Assembly (NCBI GenBank): GCA_016776605.1
Contig: JADHTB010000007.1
Coordinates: forward strand, 124,001 to 188,000
DNA from: Alphaproteobacteria bacterium
GTDB taxonomy: Bacteria; Pseudomonadota; Alphaproteobacteria; GCA-2731375
Direction: 5' to 3'
DNA length: 64,000 bases
Shown here: piece after piece, positions 44,394 to 53,231 of the stretch
How positions within the stretch are numbered: the stretch's first letter is position 1
How the letters are laid out: every line of letters starts with the position of its first letter
Translations under genes and position numbers: made by a program
The notes under the pieces: generated by a model
Told to the model about the DNA's origin: nothing
What the model saw: the letters and a program-made list of their open reading frames with translations, nothing else
The model's database searches: none

Positions 44394-45989
44394 TCACCCA
44401 ACACTCGCCAGCACCATGGCCGCCGCTTTTTCGCCGATCATGATGGACGGCGCGTTGGTATTGCCCGAGGTCAGCGTTGGCATGATCGAGGCATCGGCGA
44501 CGCGCAGGCCGGTAATGCCGTGCACGCGCAGTTGGTCGTCGACCACGGCCATGGGGTCATCGCCCATCTTGCAGGTGCCAACCGGGTGGTAGGCGGTTTC
44601 GGCCGTGGCCTTGACCCAGTCCAGCAACTCATCATCCCCCTGCAGGGCGGGGCCGGGCGCTGTTTCCCGCCCGCCCAGGGCGGCCATGGCGGGGGCAGCC
44701 ATCAGCTGGCGGACCATGCGCATGGCGGCCAGGGTAATTTCGCAATCAAGCGGGGCGGAGAGAAAATTAAAGTTGATGATTGGTGGCGCCGTCGTCGCGG
44801 TGGAACCGATATGGATGGAGCCCTTGGATTCCGAACGCAACGGATGGGTGATCACCGTCAGACCGGATTCGTGGGCCAGTTTGTAACCATCCCTGACCAG
44901 GAACGGGATTAACGAGATGCCCGCGTCCGGCGAGGTCAGGCCCGTCCGGGTGCGCACATAGGCCCGGATGGGCGAGGCCGGCAGACCCAAAAGCCCGGCC
45001 CCCGTGACCGCATAGCGTAAGGCCTGCCAGACCAGGCCGAGGCCCCGCGCCTTGTCATTATAGGTCAGGCCGGGCGCCGTAATCTGCCACAGCATACGCG
45101 GGGCATAGTGATCGCGCAGATTTTCGCCGACGCCGGGCAGCGCGTGTTGCACCGCGATACCATGCTTGCCCAGCAGGTCCGGCTGGCCGATACCGGACAG
45201 TTCCAGCAATTGCGGTGAATTGATGGCGCCAGCGCTGACAATGACCTCGCGGCCCGCGCGGGCCTCGTGTTGCACCCCGCCCAGGCTATAACGCACGCCG
45301 ACACAACGGCTGCCCTCCAACACCAGGGCTTCCGTCAAGGCGCCGGTTTCGATCCGCAGATTGGACCGCCCCTTGGCCGGGTCCAGATAGCAATAGGCCG
45401 TGCTCATGCGCCGGCCCTTGCGGATGGTCGCCTGGGTCATGGAAATACCTTCCTGGACCGCGCCGTTATAGTCGGCATTGTACTCTATCCCCACGTCGCG
45501 CGCCGCCGCGATCATGGCGTCGTAAAGCGGCCCGCCCTCTTTCAGGTCGCCTACTTTTAGTGGCCCATCGCGGCCGCGAAATTCGTCCTCGCCGCCGGCA
45601 TAGCTCTCCATGCCCTTGAAGAACGGCAGGACATCGCCATAACTCCAACCCCGATTGCCAAGTTGCGCCCAGGTGTCGAAATCCTGGGCCTGGCCCCGGA
45701 CAAAAACCATGCCGTTGATGGCCGAGGAGCCGCCCAGCAGCTTGCCCCGCGGTACCGGAATGTTGCGCTGACCAGTGCTCTCCTCCGGCTCCGATTGGTA
45801 CAGCCAGTTGGCCTTCGGGTTATCGATCAACCTGGCGAAGCCGATGGGAACGCGCGACCAGGGATGGCTGGGACGCCCCGCCTCCAACAGCAGGACCTGG
45901 TGCTTGCCCGAAGCGCTCAACCGGTTGGCCAGCACCGAACCCGCCGAACCCGCACCCACGATCACATAGTCGAATGTCTGGCTTTCCAT
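44394..45989 (-). CDS. GMC oxidoreductase (choline dehydrogenase-like)
   Basis: 531-residue FAD-dependent alcohol oxidoreductase. The N-terminal FAD motif is DYVIVGAGSAGSVLANRLS; GMC signature 1 is PRGKLLGGSSAINGMVFVRG (about residue 80) and signature 2 is VSAGAINSPQLLELSGIG. The catalytic His is in YHPVGTCKMG and Asn in GNTNAPS near the end. It oxidises an alcohol to aldehyde in the cytoplasm. It is followed 12 bp upstream on the map by a D-aminoacylase-like gene on the same strand, so both may be one transcript in the order aminoacylase, GMC. Confidence 0.9.
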   Translation of the reverse strand: MESQTFDYVIVGAGSAGSVLANRLSASGKHQVLLLEAGRPSHPWSRVPIGFARLIDNPKANWLYQSEPEESTGQRNIPVPRGKLLGGSSAINGMVFVRGQAQDFDTWAQLGNRGWSYGDVLPFFKGMESYAGGEDEFRGRDGPLKVGDLKEGGPLYDAMIAAARDVGIEYNADYNGAVQEGISMTQATIRKGRRMSTAYCYLDPAKGRSNLRIETGALTEALVLEGSRCVGVRYSLGGVQHEARAGREVIVSAGAINSPQLLELSGIGQPDLLGKHGIAVQHALPGVGENLRDHYAPRMLWQITAPGLTYNDKARGLGLVWQALRYAVTGAGLLGLPASPIRAYVRTRTGLTSPDAGISLIPFLVRDGYKLAHESGLTVITHPLRSESKGSIHIGSTATTAPPIINFNFLSAPLDCEITLAAMRMVRQLMAAPAMAALGGRETAPGPALQGDDELLDWVKATAETAYHPVGTCKMGDDPMAVVDDQLRVHGITGLRVADASIMPTLTSGNTNAPSIMIGEKAAAMVLASVG

Positions 45990-46001
45990 GGCGGTCGTCT
46001 C

Positions 46002-47594
46002 CTAATGTGGCGATATGCCCTGGCGCAATACCTGGCCGGGTCTTGTTTCGGTGCTTATACCATCGTCCAGCACCAGGGCGCCGTTGACCAGCACGAATTT
46101 CATGCCCAAGGCGGTTTGATTGGGCTGCCACAGGGTGGCGGCCTCGGAAAATTCAGCCGGATCGAAGATGGCGATATCGGCGCGGGCCCCCGCCCGCAAT
46201 ACACCCCTGGTGGCGAGATTAAGCACCGCCGCCGGCTGTCCGGTGAGTTTATGGATCGCGGCCTGGGGGCTCAAAATTCCGCGCTCACGCACCGCGAAGC
46301 GATAGAACCAGGCGGCCCAGCTATAGGCGCCATGAAACGCCGAACCGGCAAGGGGGCCGTCGAGGCACAGCGCGGTGGCGTCCGATCCCGGCATGCACAA
46401 TTCGTGGGCAAAGGCCAAATCCTGATCCTGCCGCTGATAGACGGGTCTGATCATCATCAGGGGCCGGGCGGCAGCCGCCGAGCGGCACAGCAGCTCCAGC
46501 GCCGCATCGCCCGGTGCCAGGCCCATCTGGCGGCCGATTTCAACAAAATCAAGGCGGGCGAATTCCGGCGCCACGTCATTGTCCAACAGCGTCACCTTGT
46601 CCCAGCCGCCGGCGCTGACGATGGAGGGATGGGCATGAATACGGGCGCGGTTGCCGGGCTGGGCCAGCACGTCGGGCAGACCGGCAAGGCCCTTCCCCAT
46701 GGCCCATGGGGGCAGCATGGCATGCAGAAAGGTCAGGGAGAAATCACGGGTATGCATATCAAAGGCGATATCCTGCCCGTTGTTTTTCGCACCCTCGACA
46801 AGCTCGATGCTGGCTCCGCAATCGGCCCGGCCGCCACGGGGCAGCAGGTGAGAAATTTGCAGTCTGACACCGGCGTCGCGCGCCGTTTGCAAGGCCTCCT
46901 CCACCGCCGCCAGGGCGCCGGCATCCCGCCTGCGGGTATGGGTCGCATAAAGCAATCCATGGCGTGCGATGGGCGCCAGAAGGGCAGCGATTTCGCCAAC
47001 GTCGGCGCCCATTTCAATGGGATATTCCAGCCCGGTCGATAGCCCGAAAGCGCCGGCCTCCAGCGCCTCTTCGAGATGGCGCAGCATCTGTTTACGCTCC
47101 GTCCCATCCGCCGGACGCGCCGCCAACCCCACCGTGGCCTGGCGCAACTGCCCATTGGGCACCAGGGTCAACACATTGATCGCCGGCCTTGCCGCCTCCA
47201 ACCGGTCCAGATAGGCCGCCGGCGTGGACCAATCCAATTCGATAGCATCCGTAATGCCATAGATGGTGTTTCTGGCCAGTTGCTTATTCACCAGGGGAAA
47301 ACAGCCATGGCCGCAATTTCCGATCACCTCCAGGGTGACGCCCTGATGCACGGCGGAATGGGCGCGGGGATCCACCAACAGGGTGAAATCGGAATGGCTG
47401 TGTATATCGATAAAGCCGGGCGTCACATACAGCCCCGCCGCATCGATCTCGCGCCGGCCCGGCTCGGATAGCGATGCCAACGCCGGGCCGATCCCGGCGA
47501 TGCGTCCGTCGTCCACCACCAGATCGGCGCGGATGCCGGGATTGCCCAGACCGTCGAACAACGTGCCGTTACGAATGATCAGATCAGGTCTCAC
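46002..47594 (-). CDS. N-acyl-D-amino-acid deacylase-like amidohydrolase
   Basis: 530-residue metal-dependent amidohydrolase. Metal ligands are in PGFIDIHSHSDF (His-x-His, about residue 58-64), GHGCFP and the Cys/Glu equivalents of the D-aminoacylase subgroup; THTRRRDAG (about residue 217) and the C-terminal GVLRAGARADIAIFDP are family signatures. It releases D-amino acids from N-acyl derivatives. It lies opposite a dihydropyrimidinase-like gene 102 bp away, and the surrounding 15 kb is rich in cyclic-amide hydrolases. Confidence 0.88.
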   Translation of the reverse strand: MRPDLIIRNGTLFDGLGNPGIRADLVVDDGRIAGIGPALASLSEPGRREIDAAGLYVTPGFIDIHSHSDFTLLVDPRAHSAVHQGVTLEVIGNCGHGCFPLVNKQLARNTIYGITDAIELDWSTPAAYLDRLEAARPAINVLTLVPNGQLRQATVGLAARPADGTERKQMLRHLEEALEAGAFGLSTGLEYPIEMGADVGEIAALLAPIARHGLLYATHTRRRDAGALAAVEEALQTARDAGVRLQISHLLPRGGRADCGASIELVEGAKNNGQDIAFDMHTRDFSLTFLHAMLPPWAMGKGLAGLPDVLAQPGNRARIHAHPSIVSAGGWDKVTLLDNDVAPEFARLDFVEIGRQMGLAPGDAALELLCRSAAAARPLMMIRPVYQRQDQDLAFAHELCMPGSDATALCLDGPLAGSAFHGAYSWAAWFYRFAVRERGILSPQAAIHKLTGQPAAVLNLATRGVLRAGARADIAIFDPAEFSEAATLWQPNQTALGMKFVLVNGALVLDDGISTETRPGQVLRQGISPH

Positions 47595-47696
47595 CGTACC
47601 TCCCTTGTTGCGCCTATGTTAGCGCGGCGGGGACAATTGCTGCTAGACTTGCGTCTTGGGAATTTCGCTATCAATCATTAATGGGAGGGCGGCTGA

Positions 47697-49130
47697 ATGT
47701 TTGATCTGATCATACGGGGCGACCAGGTGGTCACGCCCCAGGGCACGGGCGCCTGGGACATTTGCATCAAGGGGCAGACCATCGCGGCCATCGCCGCACC
47801 GGGCACTTTTGATGACAGCCAGGCGGGTCGGGTCATTGACGCCACCGGCAAGATCGTCATACCGGGCGGCATCGACCCGCATATCCACTCCCTGTGGCAT
47901 ATTCCGGCCCTTGAAGAGGGCGGCGAGGTCACCATGACCGACGGCCCCGATGTGGTCAGCCGCGCCGCCATCCATGGCGGCACCACCACCCTGCTGGACT
48001 TTGCCACCTGGCAGCATGGCCGCACCATCGAAGAGGCCATCAACATCCGCAAGCAGGATTGGACCGGCAAGTGCTATGCCGATTACGGCTATCACATCAT
48101 GCTGCAGGGGGAAATTCCGCCCGAAATTTTGCCCCAGGTTGGCGAGGCCATTCAGGACGGCCACCCCTCGATCAAGATTTTCACCACCGACATTACGCCC
48201 TCGCGCCGGGGCCGCAAGATTACCCACGGCCATATCTGGGAAATCTTCAAGGTCCTGAAGAAAGAAGGCGGCATCGCCGCCATTCATGCCGAGGATGACG
48301 AGATCGTCATGCACATGTACGACGTGTTGCAGCGCGAGGGGCGCACCGGCTTTGAAAATCTGTCCGAGGTGCATAATTCCATGTCCGAGGATTTATCCTT
48401 TCGCCGCATCATCCGGCTGGCCGAACACGTCGACGGCACGCCGCTGTATATGATGCACGTCAGCGCGGCCAGCGGCGTCGCCGCGATCGAGGCGGCGCGG
48501 GCCAAGGGCTTCCCCATCTATGGCGAAACCCTGCACCAATACCTGATGTTCACCCACGAGCATTACAAACTGCCGAACGGGCAGATCTATCACACCTATC
48601 CCAGCCTGAAGGAAAGCTCGGACCAGGATGCCTTGTGGGAGGGGCAGTTGCGCGGCTCAATCTCGTGCGTGGCGACGGACGAGATTTGCTGCAACCTCTC
48701 GACCAAGACCCAGGGCAGCCGCATCGACGACACCACCGGGGGCAACGCGGGGTGCGAGCCGCGGGTCTCGGTGATGTACACGGAAATGGTGAAAAAGCGC
48801 GGTTACACCCTGGCCAAGTTCGCCGATCTGGTATCCACCAACGCCGCCAAGATCATGGGCATGTACCCCAAAAAAGGCGCCCTGGCGGCGGGCAGCGATG
48901 CCGATATCACGGTGCTGGACCCGGCCGCGAAACGTACCGTCACCGCCGCCCGCCTGCACGAAAGCGACCACACACCGTGGGAAGGTTACGAGGCGGAGGC
49001 CTGGCCAACGCTGACCGTACTACGCGGCAAGGTGATGATGCAGGACGGTGAATTCTTCGGCGATATCAGAGACGGCCAATTGCTGAAACGCAAAGTAGAC
49101 GAAGCCATCCGCAACCGCCCCGTGGTGTAG
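47697..49130 (+). CDS. Dihydropyrimidinase/D-hydantoinase-like amidohydrolase
   Basis: 477-residue cyclic amidohydrolase opening dihydropyrimidine or hydantoin rings. The first metal pair is GGIDPHIHS (about residue 57-65), the bridging Lys is in SIKIFTTD (about 160), followed by IHAEDDE, MHVSAASG and the metal Asp in VATDEICCN (about 325). The C-terminal region includes GALAAGSDADITVLDP. The size is standard for the family. GGGAGG is upstream of the ATG. A second paralogue lies at 53347-54816. Confidence 0.9.
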   Translation: MFDLIIRGDQVVTPQGTGAWDICIKGQTIAAIAAPGTFDDSQAGRVIDATGKIVIPGGIDPHIHSLWHIPALEEGGEVTMTDGPDVVSRAAIHGGTTTLLDFATWQHGRTIEEAINIRKQDWTGKCYADYGYHIMLQGEIPPEILPQVGEAIQDGHPSIKIFTTDITPSRRGRKITHGHIWEIFKVLKKEGGIAAIHAEDDEIVMHMYDVLQREGRTGFENLSEVHNSMSEDLSFRRIIRLAEHVDGTPLYMMHVSAASGVAAIEAARAKGFPIYGETLHQYLMFTHEHYKLPNGQIYHTYPSLKESSDQDALWEGQLRGSISCVATDEICCNLSTKTQGSRIDDTTGGNAGCEPRVSVMYTEMVKKRGYTLAKFADLVSTNAAKIMGMYPKKGALAAGSDADITVLDPAAKRTVTAARLHESDHTPWEGYEAEAWPTLTVLRGKVMMQDGEFFGDIRDGQLLKRKVDEAIRNRPVV

Positions 49131-49132
49131 CT

Positions 49133-50026
49133 TTAACCGGCAATCACCGGGCCGTCGCCGATGATGGTGGCGCGGTGCATGACCCGGCGCTGGGCCAGAT
49201 CATAGGGCGTGACCTGATGCATGGTGCAACGGTTGTCCCACATCACGATATCGTCCGCTGACCAGCGGTGGCGATAGATAAATTCATCCCGGCCCGCCAG
49301 TTCGGCCAATTCGGCGACCAGCGCCACCGCATCGTCGGCAGCCATGCCCTCGATGGCATCGTTATAGATCGGGCTGATAAACAGAGATTTACGCCCGGTT
49401 ACCGGATGCCGGCGCAGCATGGGCTGCCACACGGGCGGCATGGCCTGACGCTCGGCCTCCGTCAATGGCTTGATCGGAGCCAAGGTGGTCAGATGGGCGA
49501 AATCGTGGCGGGCCTTGCGGCCTTCGATCTGTTGGCGGGTGGCCGCCGGCAGGGCGTCATGGACTTTGTACATATTGCTGAACCAAGTTTCACCGCCCTC
49601 GCGCGTGACCTCGATACCATGCAGGATCGAGCCCATGGAGGGCACGGGACGGTAGGAGGAATCCGTGTGCCAGCGCTGAGCCAGGGAAATCTGCGCCACC
49701 GACGGATGCGCCGCCGTCATAAGATTGCCGTCGTCATCCACGTTGGAGACACGAAAGATCTCGGGCGCCGCGCGGGACTTGATAATGTCCTGGTGATGCA
49801 CCTCCAACGCGCCGAACTGGCGGGCAAAGGCAATCTGCTGGGCATCGCTTAACGCCTGACCGGGGAACACCAGCACCAGATAGTCCATCCAGGCCTGATG
49901 CAACGCCTTGAATGTTTCAGGTGCCAGGGGCCTGGCCAGATCAACACCACTCACCTCGGCGCCAAGGGCCGGGTGCAGGGGCCGGATGTTCAGTTCAGAT
50001 CCCGTGCGGTCATTGGCGATAGACAT
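49133..50026 (-). CDS. TauD/TfdA family 2OG-Fe(II) dioxygenase (paralogue 2)
   Basis: 297-residue dioxygenase with HxD in WHTDSSYRPVPSMGS (about residue 117) and a distal His in TMHQVTPYDLAQRRVMHRATIIGD, including the 2OG-binding Arg. It is convergent with the hydantoinase, 2 bp from its stop. The 70-bp region upstream encodes a short frame homologous to the first residues of the 161-aa gene next door. It may attack a sulfonate, ether or N-methyl compound. GGAGG lies before the ATG. Confidence 0.87.
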   Translation of the reverse strand: MSIANDRTGSELNIRPLHPALGAEVSGVDLARPLAPETFKALHQAWMDYLVLVFPGQALSDAQQIAFARQFGALEVHHQDIIKSRAAPEIFRVSNVDDDGNLMTAAHPSVAQISLAQRWHTDSSYRPVPSMGSILHGIEVTREGGETWFSNMYKVHDALPAATRQQIEGRKARHDFAHLTTLAPIKPLTEAERQAMPPVWQPMLRRHPVTGRKSLFISPIYNDAIEGMAADDAVALVAELAELAGRDEFIYRHRWSADDIVMWDNRCTMHQVTPYDLAQRRVMHRATIIGDGPVIAG

Positions 50027-50042
50027 CGGCGTCCGCCTCCAT

Positions 50043-50090
50043 TCAGTCGTGGCAAGGTAAAGTGTATCCCAACAACTCGAACCGTTCCAT
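50043..50090 (-). pseudogene. Truncated duplicate of the N-terminus of the adjacent gene
   Basis: A 15-codon frame beginning MERFELLGYTLP and ending in TGA starts 5 nt after the stop of the 161-aa gene, whose own N-terminus reads MEWIRLLGYTLP. Seven residues (LLGYTLP) are identical while four of their seven codons differ at the third base, so the two are related at protein level. It may be the remnant of a duplicate gene, or a short leader frame for the TauD gene that follows. Confidence 0.45.
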
Positions 50091-50095
50091 GGACC

Positions 50096-50581
50096 TTACC
50101 CACCATAAGGAAAGCAATATTCGCGCGCCAGGGTCAGGCCGAAATGCCGGCCCAGGGCCTGAATGGCCTCCCCGTGTTCGGGGTAGGGATCGCCGTTCCC
50201 GGCCCCGACAATGACGATCTTAAAGCCTTTGTCTTCGCTCCCCCCGGGGGGCAGCATGGCCGTGGCAAGGCCGTTGCCTTCACCATCCCGCAGGGTCAGA
50301 AACAGCGGCATCTGGCGCTGCAAATGCGCCGCCAGACCGATATTCTGTTCAATAAAGACCGTCGATGTGGGTTTGTAGGCTGCCGTGGACTTGTCTTTCT
50401 CGCGCCGGAAATGCTTCTCGACCGCATGCCCCATCAGGGTGGATTCCTGATCCGCTTCCACCTCGGTCTCCATACGGAACCAGGTTTTCCCGCCCGGAGC
50501 GTCGCAAACGTACTTCATGGCAATATCCGTATTCGCCTGAAAGTCCGGCAAAGTGTACCCTAACAATCTAATCCATTCCAT
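50096..50581 (-). CDS. Hypothetical protein, 161 aa
   Basis: I do not recognise this protein. It is soluble, with a charged first half (GGKTWFRMETEVEADQES) and a C-terminal half with FKIVIVGAGNGDPYPEHGEAIQALGRHFG. The start at 50581 gives MEWIRLLGYTLP; an alternative ATG 21 codons in (MKYVCDAPGG) is possible. Because the first twelve residues recur in a short frame next to the TauD gene, the longer start is supported. It is upstream of that TauD gene on the same strand. Confidence 0.65.
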   Translation of the reverse strand: MEWIRLLGYTLPDFQANTDIAMKYVCDAPGGKTWFRMETEVEADQESTLMGHAVEKHFRREKDKSTAAYKPTSTVFIEQNIGLAAHLQRQMPLFLTLRDGEGNGLATAMLPPGGSEDKGFKIVIVGAGNGDPYPEHGEAIQALGRHFGLTLAREYCFPYGG

Positions 50582-50614
50582 CGGCGCGGCAAGACATCTA
50601 GACGAGAGGCTCCC

Positions 50615-51313
50615 ATGACCTACACCGTGATCGCGCGATGCGCCCGTACCGGCCAGTTGGGCATCGGCATTGCCACCTATTCCCTGGCCGTGGGCGGTTA
50701 TTGCCCAGCCATCCGGGGCGGATTGGCTGCGGTATCGACCCAGGCGTTCGTGAACCTAAAGCTCGGCACCCTGGCCCTGCGCCTGTTGGAACAAGGCTTC
50801 GCGCCGGCCAAGGTGATGGCCGAATTAATGGGCGACGATCCCCAGATCGCCTATCGCCAAATAGGCATTGTCGATGCCGAGGGGCGCACGGCGGTGCATA
50901 CGGGCGGCAACACCCGCCCCTGGTCAGGGCATGTGACGGGGAATGGCTTTATCACCATGGGCAATGTGCTGGCCGGGGAAAGCGTGCTTGTGGCCATGGC
51001 CGCCGCGTTCGAGAGCAACCTGGGCGAGGATCTGGACGAACGCCTGCTGCGCGTGTTGGAAGCGGGCCGGGACGCGGGCGGGCAGCAGACCGCCGACGGC
51101 AGCCATCTGAACGAACGCTCGGCCGCCGTCATTACCCATGGCCATCGCGACTATGGCCATATTGATCTGCGGGTGGACGCCCACGACACGGCGGTGGAGG
51201 AATTGCGCCGGGTGCACGGCGTCTACAAACCCTTCGTGCCCTACTACCAACTGCGCCACGACAACCCGGAAGAAACCCCGGCCCAGGACGTCTGGGCGCG
51301 GGACAACCTCTAA
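50615..51313 (+). CDS. DUF1028 family protein (Ntn-hydrolase-like)
   Basis: 232-residue protein of DUF1028. The N-terminal MTYTVIARCARTGQLGIGIATYSLAVGG and GGLAAVSTQAFVNLKLG are the family core, followed by GNGFITMGNVLAGESVL. The family looks like self-processing N-terminal nucleophile hydrolases, but the activity is not established. It is often found with peptide and amide catabolism genes. Its TAA abuts the aroG-type stop, so the two genes meet tail to tail with no spacer. Confidence 0.87.
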   Translation: MTYTVIARCARTGQLGIGIATYSLAVGGYCPAIRGGLAAVSTQAFVNLKLGTLALRLLEQGFAPAKVMAELMGDDPQIAYRQIGIVDAEGRTAVHTGGNTRPWSGHVTGNGFITMGNVLAGESVLVAMAAAFESNLGEDLDERLLRVLEAGRDAGGQQTADGSHLNERSAAVITHGHRDYGHIDLRVDAHDTAVEELRRVHGVYKPFVPYYQLRHDNPEETPAQDVWARDNL

Positions 51314-52399
51314 TCAGCCGGCCGCCACCCTCGCTTCCCGCCGTTGCGCGACCGCCGCCGCCAGACCTTCAAGTACCGTGACGGAGGTATCCCAGTCGAT
51401 GCAGCCATCGGTGATGCTTTGCCCATAAGTCAGTGGCTGCCCGGCGACAAGATCCTGGCGCCCGCCGACCAGATGGCTTTCGATCATGACGCCGACGATG
51501 CGCTGGTCGCCGGCGGCGATCTGGCCGGCGACATTTTCCATCACCCGCGGCTGATTGTTCGCATCCTTGGCGCTGTTGGCATGGCTGGCATCGATTATCA
51601 CCGCTGGCGACAGTCCGGACTTTTGCGCCAAATGGCAGGCAGTCTCCACGCTGGCCGCGTCATAGTTGGGCGTTGTGCCGCCACGCAGGATGATGTGACA
51701 GTCCTTGTTGCCGGTGGTGGTGGCAATGGCCGAGCGCCCGTCTTTCGTCACCGCCAGAAAATGATGCGGCTGCGAGGCGGAGGCCACGGCATCGACCGCG
51801 ATTTTCACGTCGCCATTGGTGCCATTCTTGAAACCGACGGGGCAGGAGGTGCCGGACGCCAACTCGCGGTGCACCTGGCTTTCGGTGGTACGCGCGCCGA
51901 TGGCCGCCCACGACACCAGGTCGGCGATATATTGCGGCATCGTCATATCCAGGAACTCGCAGCCCGCGGGCAGGCCAAGATTGTTGATATCCAGCAACAG
52001 TCCCCGGGCCAGGCGCAAGCCTCGCTCGATCTCGAAACTGCCATCAAGATTGGGGTCGTTGATCAAGCCTTTCCAGCCCACGGTGGTGCGCGGTTTTTCG
52101 AAATACACCCGCATGACAATTTCCAGATTGTCGCCAAGGCGTTGGCGCAGCGCGGCCAGGCGGGCGGCGTAGTCCATCGCGGCCTTGGGGTCGTGGATCG
52201 AACAGGGGCCGATCACCACGGCCAGGCGGTCATCCTGCCCATGCACGATACCTTGCAGGGCCCGGCGCGCGCCGGCGACAGTATGCGTGGCGGTATCGCT
52301 GCGCGGGAATTCACGCATGATTTCCGCCGGGCTGTTCAGGGCCTTGATTTCGCGAATGCGAAGGTCGTCGACGTCGTTGTCATCTTTATTGTCCAACAC
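51314..52399 (-). CDS. aroG: 3-deoxy-7-phosphoheptulonate (DAHP) synthase, class I
   Basis: 361-residue first enzyme of the shikimate pathway, joining PEP and erythrose-4-phosphate. Motifs: VIGPCSIHDPKAAMDYA (about residue 63), YFEKPRTTVGWKG, GTSCPVGFKNGTNG, HIILRGG and IDASHANSAKD. This is the AroF/G/H type that is usually feedback inhibited by aromatic amino acids. The GTG start at 52399 has GGAG 9 nt upstream. In front lies a Tyr/Phe-rich leader peptide and an intrinsic terminator, so expression is likely controlled by attenuation. The aroF/aroG/aroH identity cannot be fixed from sequence alone. Confidence 0.92.
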   Translation of the reverse strand: MLDNKDDNDVDDLRIREIKALNSPAEIMREFPRSDTATHTVAGARRALQGIVHGQDDRLAVVIGPCSIHDPKAAMDYAARLAALRQRLGDNLEIVMRVYFEKPRTTVGWKGLINDPNLDGSFEIERGLRLARGLLLDINNLGLPAGCEFLDMTMPQYIADLVSWAAIGARTTESQVHRELASGTSCPVGFKNGTNGDVKIAVDAVASASQPHHFLAVTKDGRSAIATTTGNKDCHIILRGGTTPNYDAASVETACHLAQKSGLSPAVIIDASHANSAKDANNQPRVMENVAGQIAAGDQRIVGVMIESHLVGGRQDLVAGQPLTYGQSITDGCIDWDTSVTVLEGLAAAVAQRREARVAAG

Positions 52400-52438
52400 G
52401 GCTGCTAGCTCCTATGTTTTGGGCTCCGCCGGCGGCAC

Positions 52439-52466
52439 AAAAAAACCGCCAGCAAGGTGGCGGTTT
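52439..52466 (-). terminator. Attenuator hairpin of DAHP synthase leader
   Basis: On the minus strand AAACCGCCA, a 6-nt loop, TGGCGGTTT and a run of T (52442-52439) form a textbook intrinsic terminator 39 bp before the gene start and 28 bp after the leader peptide stop. The 5' arm segment CCGCCA can alternatively pair with TGGCGG in leader codons 19-20 (minus strand 52522-52517), giving a mutually exclusive antiterminator. Confidence 0.88.
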
Positions 52467-52493
52467 CGAGATTTTCTTGATCAATAGTGTTTT

Positions 52494-52577
52494 TCAGATC
52501 AAACGCACCCCTACCTCCGCCAACGGCATCGGATAACCAAAAAATCCAAAATAATATGTGGCGGCTGCGAGGTTCAT
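52494..52577 (-). CDS. Leader peptide of DAHP synthase (27 aa, Tyr/Phe-rich)
   Basis: ATG at 52577 to TGA at 52494-52496 encodes a 27-residue peptide with TYYFGFFGY at residues 7-15: Tyr8, Tyr9, Phe10, Phe12, Phe13 and Tyr15. Such a cluster is expected when ribosome stalling on scarce Tyr- or Phe-tRNA controls a downstream terminator. The peptide lies upstream of the attenuator and of a DAHP synthase gene, the enzyme committing carbon to aromatic amino acids. It has no ribosome site I can defend, as the start is very close to the predicted transcription start. Confidence 0.85.
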   Translation of the reverse strand: MNLAAATYYFGFFGYPMPLAEVGVRLI

Positions 52578-52583
52578 GCTGGT

Positions 52584-52612
52584 CGTATAGGACAGACGGA
52601 CCTGTTTGTCAC
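52584..52612 (-). promoter_or_regulatory. Promoter of leader peptide and aroG
   Basis: On the minus strand GTGACA (52612-52607), a 17-bp spacer and TATACG (52589-52584) are placed so that transcription would begin about 7 nt later, close to the A of the leader ATG. The leader peptide may therefore be translated from a nearly leaderless message. Confidence 0.5.
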
Positions 52613-52655
52613 GTTGAGTCTTAGAAACCGACCGGCATGGAATGGCGGGACCGTC

Positions 52656-53231
52656 TCACGCCCGGCCGGTCACGAAGCCGTGGAATTCGTAAATATCGTG
52701 GCTTTGAATATCACTGAAACCGGCGCCCCTCAGGTGGGCGCGGATGCTGGCTTCGGGCACGCGGCGGCCCTTGGCGGGGCTTTTGCCGTTCTCCTCGTCC
52801 TTCCAATCGACGATGGCGATGGTGCCGCCCGGCGCCAGCAGACGGTGGCATTCGGCCATCAGGGGCTCGGGCGCATCCAGTTCATGGTGCAATTGCGCCA
52901 TGACGATGAAATCGGCGCACTGATCGGGCAGATCGATAGCGGCGGGCTGCATCAGGCGCGCGTCCAGATTGTCCAGGCCCTGGGCGGCGGCGTCCGCCGC
53001 CAACAGCCCCACCATGCCGTCCAGGATATCGCAGCCATGGACCTTGGCGCCGGGATAGGCGCGGGCGAACGGCAGGCTGATAAAGCCAACGCCGGCGCCA
53101 ATATCGATCAAGGTGCAATCGGGGCCGGGCTGCAAAACCTGCCATATTTTCGCCGGATCAAAATATTCCAGCCGCTCCGGGCTGCGCAAGCGCCCAATGC
53201 GCGCCGGGTCCATGCCCAACATATCCGCCAT
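52656..53231 (-). CDS. SAM-dependent class I methyltransferase
   Basis: 191-residue methyltransferase of the UbiE/Methyltransf_11-like group. Motif I is LIDIGAGVGFISLPFA (about residue 40), motif II HGCDILDGMV, and post-motif DFIVMAQLHHELD. The acceptor is unknown. It is a single-gene unit transcribed toward the DAHP synthase leader and divergent from the second hydantoinase. It may end close to the leader promoter. Confidence 0.85.
   Translation of the reverse strand: MADMLGMDPARIGRLRSPERLEYFDPAKIWQVLQPGPDCTLIDIGAGVGFISLPFARAYPGAKVHGCDILDGMVGLLAADAAAQGLDNLDARLMQPAAIDLPDQCADFIVMAQLHHELDAPEPLMAECHRLLAPGGTIAIVDWKDEENGKSPAKGRRVPEASIRAHLRGAGFSDIQSHDIYEFHGFVTGRA

Noticed and set aside
45663..47042. 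459-codon plus-strand open frame
   Set aside because: Antisense across the GMC oxidoreductase and D-aminoacylase genes, which have clear motifs; composition is that of a shadow.
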